This document shows, piece by piece, positions 16,290 to 24,890 of a DNA stretch of 64,000 bases (position 1 is the stretch's first letter; each line of letters starts with the position of its first letter). Where the stretch lies: the NCBI RefSeq assembly GCF_900176505.1, contig NZ_FWYB01000001.1:831298-895297 (forward strand), written 5' to 3'. The notes under the pieces were generated by a model. That model saw only the letters and a list, made by a program, of their open reading frames with translations, had not been told where the DNA came from and searched no databases. The stretch comes from Pedobacter nyackensis. GTDB taxonomy: Bacteria > Bacteroidota > Bacteroidia > Sphingobacteriales > Sphingobacteriaceae. The translations under genes were made by a program, and so were the position numbers.

Positions 16290-18374
16290 ATGAAATATGT
16301 AATCACATTGTCACTGATTATAATCGCATTTGCGTCCGCTTTGGCAAAAAAGGAAAATAATCGAGATCGAACGCTCCATGATTCCGTTTATCAATTTAAA
16401 TCAGCCAAGGTTGTGCTGAAACAAAATCAAATTGTTGCTTCCACCGGTAAATTGGAACGCGCATGGAAATGGACAGGCCGGGGATTACAAACTATTAGTC
16501 TTAAAGATATACAACGTAAAAAGGAGTATGCGCAAATCAGCCCAAAAATGAAAAGTGACTGGAGCCTTCCAGGTGCTATTACTGATTCTTCAAAAGCCGA
16601 GTTGGTAAGTGTCGCTGTCTCGCAAGAAAATGATGAAGGTTTCAGCAATAAGTTTCTTCAAATTATATCAACTATAAAATATCCTGAATCGAAATTATTG
16701 GTACAACATGTAGTGTGGGTATATCCTGACGCCGTGGGGATCCGTACGCAGCTGCGTATTAAAGCAATGGAGGGATTTGTTGCCAAAGGGATCAGAGTTG
16801 AGGAGGAAAAGGTAGACAGTTATGGGTATAAAATGGAGTTACCCGGGGCGCGTTGCGATTATCTTCCTTTGAATTTTAATCTGGAAAACCAACGTCGCTA
16901 TTGGGGATATTACAATAATCCAGGTGGAAGACATGACCCTAGTCGTGACATGTTGGAAGAAAAAGTGGTAACAGGTTATCCTTTGTTTTTGCCTGAGGAT
17001 AATAACTGGGCTAGTGGTTTAAGTGTTGAATATAAGAAAGGAAATGAAGGAGTCACGATAGTTAAGGAATCACCAAAAGCTGTAAATCAACAGGCCCATC
17101 TCACCGGGAGTTTTTATTCAGGTCCGGGTGGATTGCAAGTAACCGGTTGGGGATTAGATGTTGATGAAATTGTGTCTGATCGTTTTCGGGAGTCTTGGGC
17201 TACCTGGACCATTTTATGGAGTGGTGGTAATGATGGTATGCAGCTAGCTTTGAAAAAGTTTGATCGCACACGGTATCCTGTTTTCCCTGAAAGAGATATG
17301 TTCATCCTCAGCAATACATGGGGTCCTGCTGATCCGGATGGCGCGAGATTTACGGAACAGGATTATTTAATGAAAGAAATTCCTGCGTTAGCCGATCTGG
17401 GTGTAGAGGTCATGCAGATTGACGATGGATGGCAAAAAGGTGGACGTTTTAGCGACGCCAGGGATTTTGAACCTCGTTACAAAGATGGCTGGAAAACCCT
17501 CAAACGGGAAGCTGATAAATATAATCTTCGCTTCGGATTATGGGTAACTGCAAAATACTGCACGGATGAGGAAATGAAGAAAAATATTGATGAACTGGGA
17601 TTCATTTCCTGGAAAGTAGACTTTGACCAGTTGCATACACGCAAGGATTATGAGGATAGAATAAAAAAATACAGGAATGTGATGAAATATGCACCAATGA
17701 AGACCCAATTTTCATTTTGTCCAGAATATGATGATCCGCGTTATGGCTGGTATTATTGTAAGGAATATGGCAGTATTTATTTTCAGAACATACAAGAAAG
17801 CTTGCCCGCGCATTTAACCATGGTGCCCTACCAGGTATTGCGCCAGCATTGGATGATGACAAAGTATTTCAATAGTAATAAACTGCAGGTATTGTTGCAA
17901 AATCCGAAGCGTGCTAATGCAGAACGTAGTGATGCACCGCAATATAGCCATGCTTATTCTTTTGCTATGGGACTGCCTTTTGTACCCTGCTTTTTTCAAA
18001 GCGGACAGTACCTTGATCCTCAGGGACGTGAAGAATTGAAAAAAATAATCGCTTTATATAAGGTCCATAGAGAAAAAATGTTTACTAGCTATACATTCCC
18101 CATAGGGGATAAGCCAAATAATGCAGGTTGGTCAGGATTCCAAATGGTCAGTGAGCAGGGGACCAAGGACAATTATTTATTACTATTCAGGGAAATACAC
18201 AGTGCCGAACTTGTTAAAACGGTATCCTTGAAATTTTTATCTGGTAAAAGTATCAAAATAACCAATTTGCAAACAGGGGAAAAAACTCTGAAAAAAGTAG
18301 ATTCTAAGGGGAATGTTAGTTTTTCAATCAAGCATCCAGCTGATTTTTTATTTTTAAAATATGATGTAGTTTAA
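16290..18374 (+). CDS. GH36-type alpha-galactosidase-like glycosidase
   Basis: This is a 694 aa exported protein. I prefer the ATG at 16290 over the TTG nine bases upstream because it gives a clean signal peptide (MKYVITLSLIIIAFASALA). The N-terminal beta domain (to about 320) leads into a TIM barrel with clan GH-D motifs: 'EVMQIDDGWQKGGRF' (about 374-388) and the nucleophile loop 'FISWKVDFDQL' (about 438-448, Asp in VDFD). In that clan the first of these Asp residues is the catalytic nucleophile of retaining alpha-galactosidases. The exact substrate is unproven. It probably acts with the upstream fucosidase. Confidence 0.85.
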   Translation: MKYVITLSLIIIAFASALAKKENNRDRTLHDSVYQFKSAKVVLKQNQIVASTGKLERAWKWTGRGLQTISLKDIQRKKEYAQISPKMKSDWSLPGAITDSSKAELVSVAVSQENDEGFSNKFLQIISTIKYPESKLLVQHVVWVYPDAVGIRTQLRIKAMEGFVAKGIRVEEEKVDSYGYKMELPGARCDYLPLNFNLENQRRYWGYYNNPGGRHDPSRDMLEEKVVTGYPLFLPEDNNWASGLSVEYKKGNEGVTIVKESPKAVNQQAHLTGSFYSGPGGLQVTGWGLDVDEIVSDRFRESWATWTILWSGGNDGMQLALKKFDRTRYPVFPERDMFILSNTWGPADPDGARFTEQDYLMKEIPALADLGVEVMQIDDGWQKGGRFSDARDFEPRYKDGWKTLKREADKYNLRFGLWVTAKYCTDEEMKKNIDELGFISWKVDFDQLHTRKDYEDRIKKYRNVMKYAPMKTQFSFCPEYDDPRYGWYYCKEYGSIYFQNIQESLPAHLTMVPYQVLRQHWMMTKYFNSNKLQVLLQNPKRANAERSDAPQYSHAYSFAMGLPFVPCFFQSGQYLDPQGREELKKIIALYKVHREKMFTSYTFPIGDKPNNAGWSGFQMVSEQGTKDNYLLLFREIHSAELVKTVSLKFLSGKSIKITNLQTGEKTLKKVDSKGNVSFSIKHPADFLFLKYDVV

Positions 18375-18564
18375 GAAACAAGGAAACAGCCATTTAACGA
18401 CTAATGATACTTATCTTGTAACATCGACAGATAAAAAAAACATTTTCTGTAGTATACTCTTTTTAATATTGGTCTTTTTCAGAGGGATGTTGTTGGAATT
18501 ATATTTTGTTAGGTTAGTACATGTCTAGGGCTCAACCGTATTTTATTCCGTTAAACTAAGCGAT

Positions 18565-18627
18565 TTTGGTGGATTCCACCAAAGTTCTCATTACATGTGT
18601 ATCACAATTATGGTCGGATTAGTTTTG
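18565..18627 (+). promoter_or_regulatory. Palindrome and putative -7 box upstream of the Rpn gene
   Basis: TTTGGTGG-att-CCACCAAA at 18565-18583 is a perfect 8-base inverted repeat with a three-base centre. Downstream, TAGTTTTG at 18620-18627 fits the Bacteroidota -7 box TAnnTTTG, with TGTG (one mismatch to TTTG) 20 bases upstream. The gene starts at 18653. The palindrome lies upstream of the promoter and could be an operator. The rest of the 278-base gap after the GH36 gene holds nothing I can name. Confidence 0.4.
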
Positions 18628-18652
18628 CAAGTAGAATTTACAGGCAGCCACT

Positions 18653-19567
18653 ATGACAACTTATATCGATCCATTTGTAGACTTTAGTTTTAAAAGGTTA
18701 TTTGCTACAGATGAGAGTAAACCCATTTTGATAGGGCTTTTAAACAGCATCTTTAAAGGCAGAAAGTATATTACCGCTATTCAATACGGTAAAAATGAGT
18801 ATCACGGAGAAAATATTGATGAAGGTGGGGTCGTATTCGACATAACCTGTACCGATGTTGATGGCAGTAAATTCATTATCGAAATTCAACGAGGTTATCA
18901 GAAAAACTTTAAAGAACGTGCCTTGTTCTATACTTCGAGGGCTATAAGTGAGCAAGCACCAAAAGGAGGGAGGAAGGATTGGGGGTACAATTTAACAGAG
19001 GTTTATCTGGTTGCATTCCTGGAAGACTTTAACCTGCCTGATAGCCCAAGATCTGAGTATGTTCAGGATATCTGTCTGGCCAATAGGTATACAGGAAGAA
19101 TATTTCATGATAAACTAGGCTTTGTTTTCATTGAGTTGCTTAACTTTGTGAAGAAAGAAGATGAGCTAGATAGAGAGCTGGATAAGTGGTTATATGCCTT
19201 GAAGCATTTAACTGAGTTTAGTAAGCGTCCTGAATATTTATCCGGTCCGGAATTTGATCAATTGTTTAACCTGGCTAAGTATGCCAACCTAACTAAGGAG
19301 GAAAGAGAAATGTATAACGCAAGCTTAAAATACAAGTGGGATAATAAGAATGTGATGGATTACGCTAGAACTGAAGGAAGAGCTCAAGGAATAGCAGAGG
19401 GGAAAGCAGAAGGAAAGGCAGAAGGAAAAGCAGAGGGACTAATTGAAGGTGAGCATAAAAAAGCGGTTGAAATGGCTTATGAGATGTTAGCTGATAATGT
19501 TCCTATTGATAAAATATTGAAATATACCAGGCTTTCTATAGAAGAGATTGAAGCTTTGAATTCTTAA
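18653..19567 (+). CDS. Rpn-family PD-(D/E)XK nuclease / putative transposase
   Basis: This is a 304 aa protein of the Rpn (recombination-promoting nuclease, PDDEXK_2) group. It opens with the family signature 'YIDPFVDFSFKRLFATDESK' and carries the nuclease core 'VFDITCTDVDGSKFIIEIQR' (D...ExQ) and 'FKERALFYTSRAISEQ'. Near the end it has the usual Gly/Lys/Ala/Glu repeat, encoded by tandem 12-base units around 19393-19440, and a helical tail. E. coli RpnA-type proteins cut DNA and promote recA-independent recombination; a defence role has also been proposed for the family. It is intact, unlike the relics at 11499, 23565 and 38953. Confidence 0.9.
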   Translation: MTTYIDPFVDFSFKRLFATDESKPILIGLLNSIFKGRKYITAIQYGKNEYHGENIDEGGVVFDITCTDVDGSKFIIEIQRGYQKNFKERALFYTSRAISEQAPKGGRKDWGYNLTEVYLVAFLEDFNLPDSPRSEYVQDICLANRYTGRIFHDKLGFVFIELLNFVKKEDELDRELDKWLYALKHLTEFSKRPEYLSGPEFDQLFNLAKYANLTKEEREMYNASLKYKWDNKNVMDYARTEGRAQGIAEGKAEGKAEGKAEGLIEGEHKKAVEMAYEMLADNVPIDKILKYTRLSIEEIEALNS

Positions 19568-19609
19568 TCTCTTAAAACGGAATATCAATGGGATACAGAA
19601 TCTGAGTGG

Positions 19610-19738
19610 TTACGAATGAGTAACATTATATTTTTTTTCGATAAAATCTTTTAAAGCAATAGCGTCATTACTTCCAATGAGGACAGTTTTATTTTGTCCT
19701 TTTGAATAGGATATTTCAATGGGTTGTTGTAAAGGCTA
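19610..19738 (-). pseudogene. C-terminal relic of a small beta-rich protein
   Basis: Reading minus strand, 'LQQPIEISYSKGQNKTVLIG', then 'SNDAIALKDFIEKKYN' and a stop at 19610-19612. The strand-strand-helix end looks like the tail of a bacterial PH-type domain. There is no start codon. It is probably a remnant. The rest of this 270-base gap shows nothing. Confidence 0.3.
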
Positions 19739-19839
19739 GTTTCAAAGGACTCCCAAAAAGTTAAGTTATGTTAAAATCTTACTTTTAAGTGAATTAAAAT
19801 TATATTTTTATCGTATTAGTTTTAAATTAATCGAAATAT

Positions 19840-20982
19840 ATGCGCTTCTTAATCCTTTTTACAACCTTGTTTTCACTGAGCTCACATGTACTTGCTCAGG
19901 ATGTTTTTTTGCCATTTGAAGTGCAAGGTACTGCAAATGTAGATACAGGAACCGTTAACTTAATACTGACTGCAGATTCAATATACTATCCTAAGGAGCT
20001 ATTAAATCTAAGTGCAGAAATACATGATGGAAGGTTTTTTATTAAAGGAAAGATTCCATATGCACACCCATTTTATGTGGTGATAAATGATTATAGATCT
20101 GAGGTATTATATATTGAACCTGGAAAACAGACGGTAATTGTTGATGTAACTAAGAGTAGGGGCACTCCGCAAGTCAATAATAAGGTAATGAAGGAGTTTT
20201 ATACGGATTATAGTGATTCATACAGCGTACTGTGGCGTAGACAAGATTCAATTGCCAATAAATTGTCGAAGCTATATAATAAACCATTGGATAGTCTTTC
20301 TAAGCTAACAAAATTGGCTCTTGAACAGGAAATACGGGAAGGCTACATGGAAAATGACAGGATTTTATTAGCCTATACCAAAACACACCCGAATTCCTAC
20401 ATCGCATTTTGGAAATTGATACACCTTCTGAATTTTGGATACCAGGAAATCTTTGATGCTATTTTACCTGAGTTCTCTAATGGAATAAAAAATACACACC
20501 CAGGATTATTATTTAAAACGAAACTTGCTGCGGCGGGAGTATTAGGTAACGGAAAGATATTTCCGATAATAAATTGTGTTGATGAAAATGACAAGAAACT
20601 AAACGCCAGTGATCTAAAAAGAAACAAATATACTTTGATTGATTTTTGGTATAGCAGTTGTTCACCCTGCATCGGTACATTTCCCGGATTATGCCGTGTA
20701 TATGATCAATATAATAAACAAGGATTTGAGATTATCGGTATTTCTGTTGACAGCAAGGGGAAACGAGAAGATTGGCAAAGAATTATTAGTGAGCACAAGC
20801 TTGTATGGCGCCACTATTGGGACAAAGATGGAGTAGAAGCCACCAGGCTGTCTATCCGGGCATTCCCCAAAAACTTATTATTAGATGAAAACGGCAAAAT
20901 CATAAAGCAGGATATGAAAGAAGAAGAACTGTCGGAATTTCTATCTAAAAATCTAGTAGGCTCATTTATTAAAAGTAAGTAA
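19840..20982 (+). CDS. TlpA-family thiol-disulfide reductase with N-terminal DUF4369-like domain
   Basis: This is a 380 aa exported protein: signal peptide 1-19, then a beta-sandwich domain ('GRFFIKGKIPYAHPFYVVI'), a helical linker, and a thioredoxin fold from about 235. The active site is C274-S-P-C277 in 'LIDFWYSSCSPCIGTFPGL', and the cis-Pro strand is 'SIRAFPKNLLLDENGKII'. TlpA-type proteins hold periplasmic or outer-membrane-facing cysteines reduced. Here the residue preceding the site is S rather than W, which is unusual but tolerated in the family. A gene starting 12 bases downstream is probably co-transcribed. Confidence 0.85.
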   Translation: MRFLILFTTLFSLSSHVLAQDVFLPFEVQGTANVDTGTVNLILTADSIYYPKELLNLSAEIHDGRFFIKGKIPYAHPFYVVINDYRSEVLYIEPGKQTVIVDVTKSRGTPQVNNKVMKEFYTDYSDSYSVLWRRQDSIANKLSKLYNKPLDSLSKLTKLALEQEIREGYMENDRILLAYTKTHPNSYIAFWKLIHLLNFGYQEIFDAILPEFSNGIKNTHPGLLFKTKLAAAGVLGNGKIFPIINCVDENDKKLNASDLKRNKYTLIDFWYSSCSPCIGTFPGLCRVYDQYNKQGFEIIGISVDSKGKREDWQRIISEHKLVWRHYWDKDGVEATRLSIRAFPKNLLLDENGKIIKQDMKEEELSEFLSKNLVGSFIKSK

Positions 20983-20994
20983 CCCCTATAAGCC

Positions 20995-21879
20995 GTGACG
21001 CAATTAATTTCAAAAGTTCAATATAAAAGAAGCGAAAAAGGCGAATTTCATGAAGTCGCAGAACGCAACCTTGACGACACCATCTCGTTGATTCTGAACT
21101 ATCCATGGGGTACAGAACGAAGCTTAGCCTCAATAAAACTCTCTTGCCCCTCAGTAACAATCGGGCATCCTATTGGCACCTACTTGAAAGTTGGTCCTTA
21201 CTTCTCTGGTAAGTTTTCACTTTATTACCTGGATACCAACAACAAGGTTTACCTTAAAATTGCCAACACGCTTGAGGATGCCTGCGTATTGGTAAAAACA
21301 TATTTCGAGCAAGAAGGACAGCTTCAGGGATTTGAGAGGTACGGTTTTACAATCAAACCTTCCGCCCATTTTCGAACCAATCCTTTCGAATATACTATTG
21401 ACGCAAAAGCCTTAATAAGTTTTTTCATGTTTCCCCTCTATATGGCGCCAGTCATTTCGTTCATGATCTGGCTAAAATATCTTGAGCATCCGGAGAGTTT
21501 TTCTTCAGGTGCTGCTGTAGGTATGGTGTTGTTTTTCCTCATCCTTTTTAGCCCACTGATTTACTTCTTTTTTAATTACCTATCGGCCGACAAAAACTGT
21601 TATATTCAAATTTCAAGAGGACACGATGAGTTTTTCTTCGGTACAGTAGATAGCAAAAAGTTATATAGCAAGCTGAATATCGCTGAGATTAACGCATATG
21701 GAGTAAGGTACTCCCGAAGCCCTTGGAGAGAATGTGAAGTGTTTAATATCATTTTTAAAAACGGCGAACAGATTCGGTTTACCAGTCTGTTGATCTCTAG
21801 CAATAAACTATTGCAAAAATTTCCCGATCACAAAATCATAGATAATAAAAGATTTTTTCCAACGGTTGGAAGTGTTTGA
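20995..21879 (+). CDS. Two-span membrane protein of unknown function (GTG start)
   Basis: This is a 294 aa protein. GTG at 20995 is the only sensible start, since no Met follows until residue 144. A soluble N-terminal region (1-140) is followed by two membrane spans (ISFFMFPLYMAPVISFMIW and AAVGMVLFFLILFSPLIYFF). A C-terminal cytosolic beta domain ('CYIQISRGHDEFFFGTVDSK') resembles bacterial PH-like domains. It sits 12 bases after the TlpA gene. Function unknown. Confidence 0.6.
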   Translation: MTQLISKVQYKRSEKGEFHEVAERNLDDTISLILNYPWGTERSLASIKLSCPSVTIGHPIGTYLKVGPYFSGKFSLYYLDTNNKVYLKIANTLEDACVLVKTYFEQEGQLQGFERYGFTIKPSAHFRTNPFEYTIDAKALISFFMFPLYMAPVISFMIWLKYLEHPESFSSGAAVGMVLFFLILFSPLIYFFFNYLSADKNCYIQISRGHDEFFFGTVDSKKLYSKLNIAEINAYGVRYSRSPWRECEVFNIIFKNGEQIRFTSLLISSNKLLQKFPDHKIIDNKRFFPTVGSV

Positions 21880-21993
21880 GTTGAATATCTGTTAGATCTA
21901 ATAGTCAGGTGTTTGTCTGGTTTTTTTATTATTTTAACGTAGTTTATAATTGGCATTTAATTAATGCTTTCATTGCTCTAAAAAATCAAATCT

Positions 21994-23184
21994 ATGGCTT
22001 TAAAATACTTGTCTAACTTCATAAATAAGTTAATAATTTTTATAGGTCTATTAAGTGTGATTTTGTGTAGTTGTAATAAGACTACAGATTTTAAAGTCAA
22101 TGGAATTGTAAAAAATATGGACGGAACAATTGTTGAATTAACAAAGGACGATCTTATTTACGATAAAGCGATAATAAAAAATGGTAGTTTTTCCCTTAGT
22201 GCAAAACTACCAATACTGGAACAATGTGTTGTTAAGTTTTCTGGAGTCTACCCTAAAGGGAAAAAATGGGATACCTGGTCGAGTATTGTTAATGTTTTTG
22301 TAGAGAAGGGTGCATCTTACACGATTACAGGTAATGGTTCAGATGATTTCTCGCAGCAGAGATGCAAAATAATAACTACTTCGAAAGGGCAGAAAAGCTT
22401 TAATGATTATAAACAAATGGAACTGAATCAGCGGGTTTTAACCAAAAAAAGTATTGAGAACCTTGAAATTAAAAGAGCTCATTTTCTTGATCTTGGCGAT
22501 ATGATTCAATACGTAAATTATACAGATTCTATTGGAGTATTGGAAACAAATAGTGTGGAAGTTTATGATAAGCTAAGGCAGAAATATATCAACAATCATC
22601 CCAATACTTATTGTTCAATTTATTTGCTCTCCAAGGCACATGATATAGAGAGGAACTTTGATTTTTACAAATCCATTTATAATCAACTAACTCCTGAATT
22701 TAAAGAGCATATATATGCTGAAACTTATAAAAAAAAGGCAGATCAAATCTTGAAAATGAATAATCGTGGATTTAAGGTAAATATTCTTGCTAAGAGTTCA
22801 ACGGAAAAAGCATTTAATATTGCAGATTTTTCGGGAAGCAAATTGATAGTTGTTGACGTCTGGGCAAGTTGGTGTATTCCGTGTAAGAATGAAATGCCTG
22901 CTGCAAAAAAGATGCAGGCACAATTATCTAAACAAAAAGTTGCTTATATCTTTTTGTCGATTGATGAAAAAAGATCGCTTTGGAAAAATGCAAATGCCAA
23001 GCTGAAACTCGAGGGAAGCTACTTGTTGGATTCGTCGTTTAATAAAAAATTCCAGGAAGATCTCTTAATTTCATCCATCCCCAGATATTTAATTATTAAT
23101 AATAAAGGGGAATTGCTTAGCAAAGATGCTCCTCGACCTAGTCAATCTGCTTTTTTGCCGCTGGTAAATAAATTGTTAAATTAA
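21994..23184 (+). CDS. TlpA-family thiol-disulfide reductase, lipoprotein
   Basis: This is a 396 aa protein with a lipoprotein signal (LLSVILCSCNKT, lipid-modified Cys at 25 or 27). A DUF4369-like N-terminal domain is followed by a helical linker and a thioredoxin fold with active site W-A-S-W-C295-I-P-C298-K in 'VVDVWASWCIPCKNEMP' and cis-Pro 'LISSIPRYLIINNKGELL'. It is likely anchored in a membrane facing the periplasm, reducing cysteines of exported proteins. It is the second TlpA-family gene within 3.5 kb, separated by the membrane protein at 20995. Confidence 0.88.
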   Translation: MALKYLSNFINKLIIFIGLLSVILCSCNKTTDFKVNGIVKNMDGTIVELTKDDLIYDKAIIKNGSFSLSAKLPILEQCVVKFSGVYPKGKKWDTWSSIVNVFVEKGASYTITGNGSDDFSQQRCKIITTSKGQKSFNDYKQMELNQRVLTKKSIENLEIKRAHFLDLGDMIQYVNYTDSIGVLETNSVEVYDKLRQKYINNHPNTYCSIYLLSKAHDIERNFDFYKSIYNQLTPEFKEHIYAETYKKKADQILKMNNRGFKVNILAKSSTEKAFNIADFSGSKLIVVDVWASWCIPCKNEMPAAKKMQAQLSKQKVAYIFLSIDEKRSLWKNANAKLKLEGSYLLDSSFNKKFQEDLLISSIPRYLIINNKGELLSKDAPRPSQSAFLPLVNKLLN

Positions 23185-23274
23185 ATTTTGACTAGAGATT
23201 TATCAATGACAATACTTGATGGAAATGTTCATACAAAGCTTGCTGAACTTCTAGGGAAATAGTATTTAAGAGGA

Positions 23275-23299
23275 CTGCATCATAATTAGCATGATGCAG
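23275..23299 (+). terminator. Hairpin, possible terminator of the TlpA gene
   Basis: CTGCATCAT, seven bases, ATGATGCAG is a perfect 9-base stem about 90 bases after the TlpA stop. It is followed by CTTCTTTC, not a clean T-run, so termination is possible but not certain. Confidence 0.35.
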
Positions 23300-23440
23300 C
23301 TTCTTTCGAAAATTTCGATATCCACATACTTTTGGAAAGAAAAGGGTGGAGATAAGTATTCAGTATAAAGGCTGTTAAAATGCTTCAGCGGTAATAGTCT
23401 TATTTAGTGCAGTTTTAGGAGGTGTTGCAAAACAACATTT

Positions 23441-23501
23441 TGAAAATTATCATATCTATAATACTTAACCAAGCTATATTTTGATTACGCTATTGAAAAT
23501 G
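23441..23501. repeat. Non-coding shared segment, copy B
   Basis: This matches 14081-14140, with the core CTATATTTTGATTACGCTAT against CTATATTCTGATTATGCTAT in copy A. It lies in the 600-base gap between the TlpA lipoprotein and the Abi gene, about 60 bases before the Rpn-like relic at 23565. No coding potential. Confidence 0.5.
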
Positions 23502-23564
23502 GTGGATTGGACCAAAGATTTCTAAAGTTGTGCATTATATTTTGGGTATATGTAGTTTCGCTAA

Positions 23565-23597
23565 ATGGGAACTGAAGAGTATTTATTCCAGATATAT
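23565..23597 (+). pseudogene. Short Rpn-like relic (MGTEEYL)
   Basis: The codons for MGTEEYL-FQ share 14 identical bases (ATGGGAACTGAAGA) with the tail region of the Rpn-like relic at 11631, where the same peptide occurs in its natural context. The frame then diverges. It is a crumb of a lost gene, not an active one. Confidence 0.35.
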
Positions 23598-23620
23598 TTA
23601 AATCTCACTAAAAGAAACAT

Positions 23621-23652
23621 TTTGAAAAAGGTTAAAAAAGGTGGTATCTTTG
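23621..23652 (+). promoter_or_regulatory. Bacteroidota sigma-ABfr-type promoter of the Abi gene
   Basis: TTTG at 23621-23624 and TATCTTTG at 23645-23652, separated by 20 bases, exactly match the Bacteroidota primary promoter consensus (-33 TTTG, -7 TAnnTTTG). Transcription would begin near 23660, giving a leader of about 130 bases before the Abi ATG at 23789. This is the cleanest promoter I found in the window. Confidence 0.65.
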
Positions 23653-23788
23653 CATTAACAGTACCTGTGTTGCTTTCCATAAGAACAGCCCACATGTCTT
23701 TTTTTAAAGAACAGTTTTCAACTCAAGATAATACACCTCCCATGCCTCTCTTAGATGCACACTTGGGGGGTTTTCTCTTTTTATAGCT

Positions 23789-24738
23789 ATGGCTAAGTGT
23801 TATAACAAAGTTCCGCTTAGTTTCGAGCATCAATTGGCTTTATTAAAAAGTAGGGGATTAAGGGTTAATGAAGCTGATGAAGCTATTGCAATTGCCTATT
23901 TGAGTGAGGTTAGTTATTATCGCCTTAGTGCTTACTTCTTGCCTTACCAAACAGAAAAGGATGTATTTAATACATCAGTAAACTTTAATCAAATTATTAA
24001 AACCTACACTTTCGATAGGGAATTGAGATTATTGGTGTTTGATTGCATTGAAAGAATAGAAGTAGCGATAAGAACACAGTTTATCTATACAATGGCCACG
24101 CATTATAATGATAGCCATTGGCAAGATAATCAAGCTTGTTTTATCACTCCTTACTATAATAAAATCGGGAAATTAATTAACCCCCATGCGGACTTCCAAA
24201 CCATTATATCAAAAGCTAAAACAGCTCGAACTCCAGAGACTTTTATCAAGCATTATACAAGTACGTATGACACCCCGCTAATCCGCCAAGCTGGATGTGT
24301 TTCGAATTATTGACCATCGGTGAAATGTCGCATTTATATAGAGGTTTAAAAAACAATTCGGATAAAAAAAGAATTGCGGATTTCTTTGAATTACACCCAA
24401 CAGTATTTACCTCCTGGTTGCATACGCTAACCTATGTGAGAAATATTTGTGCACATCACAGCAGGCTATGGAACCGGGATTTAGCTATAGAGCCTGAACT
24501 TTTAATTAAGCCAAAAGGTAATTGGATTACAACACGTTATGAGAATAATAAAAGAGTGTTCTATTTCTTATGTGTACTTAGGTATCTGCTAAATAGAGCA
24601 AACCCAAACAATACCATGCAAACTAAAATAGAAAATCTGTTCTTGAAATATCCTACCATACCTATTAAATTTTTAGGAATCCCATCTGATGGAAATGGAA
24701 ACTTATTAAATTGGAAACTTGAAAAAATTTGGCAATAG
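23789..24738 (+). pseudogene. Abi-family (AbiD/AbiF, Abi_2) protein gene split by a one-base frameshift
   Basis: Two overlapping frames encode one Abi_2 protein. The first part starts 'KVPLSFEHQLALLKSRGLRV' and includes 'SYYRLSAYFLPYQ' and 'YTFDRELRLLVFDCIERIE'. The second continues 'WMCFELLTIGEMSHLYRGL', 'LTYVRNICAHHSRLWNR'. The reading frame breaks at about 24283: the sequence ATCCGCCAAGCTGG becomes PLIPPSWM if one C is added (ATCCCGCC), restoring the expected family motif and a protein of about 316 aa. Abi_2 proteins mediate abortive infection against phage; the R-N-x4-6-H motif (RNICAHH) suggests HEPN-type RNase activity. It is either a real inactivating deletion or a sequencing error. 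Confidence 0.8.
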
Positions 24739-24890
24739 TGGCTAGGTAATTGAACAAATTTTGGAGGAACAATTGGTAACCACAAAGCTGTCATGAGCTG
24801 CTAAGAAAGGTAAAATGAGCTGGACAATAAAGTCTGCCCGCCATGTTTTGGTTAGGTTTGCTTATCTTGACATATATTTTGGGCATTACT

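Noticed and set aside
19393..19440. Tandem repeats that could suggest a CRISPR or satellite
   Set aside because: They are in-frame 12-base units of the Rpn protein's Gly/Lys/Ala/Glu region; there are no spacers.
23597..23786. Continuation of the MGTEEYL frame as a 73 aa gene
   Set aside because: After the relic the translation has no protein character and it overlaps the Abi promoter.
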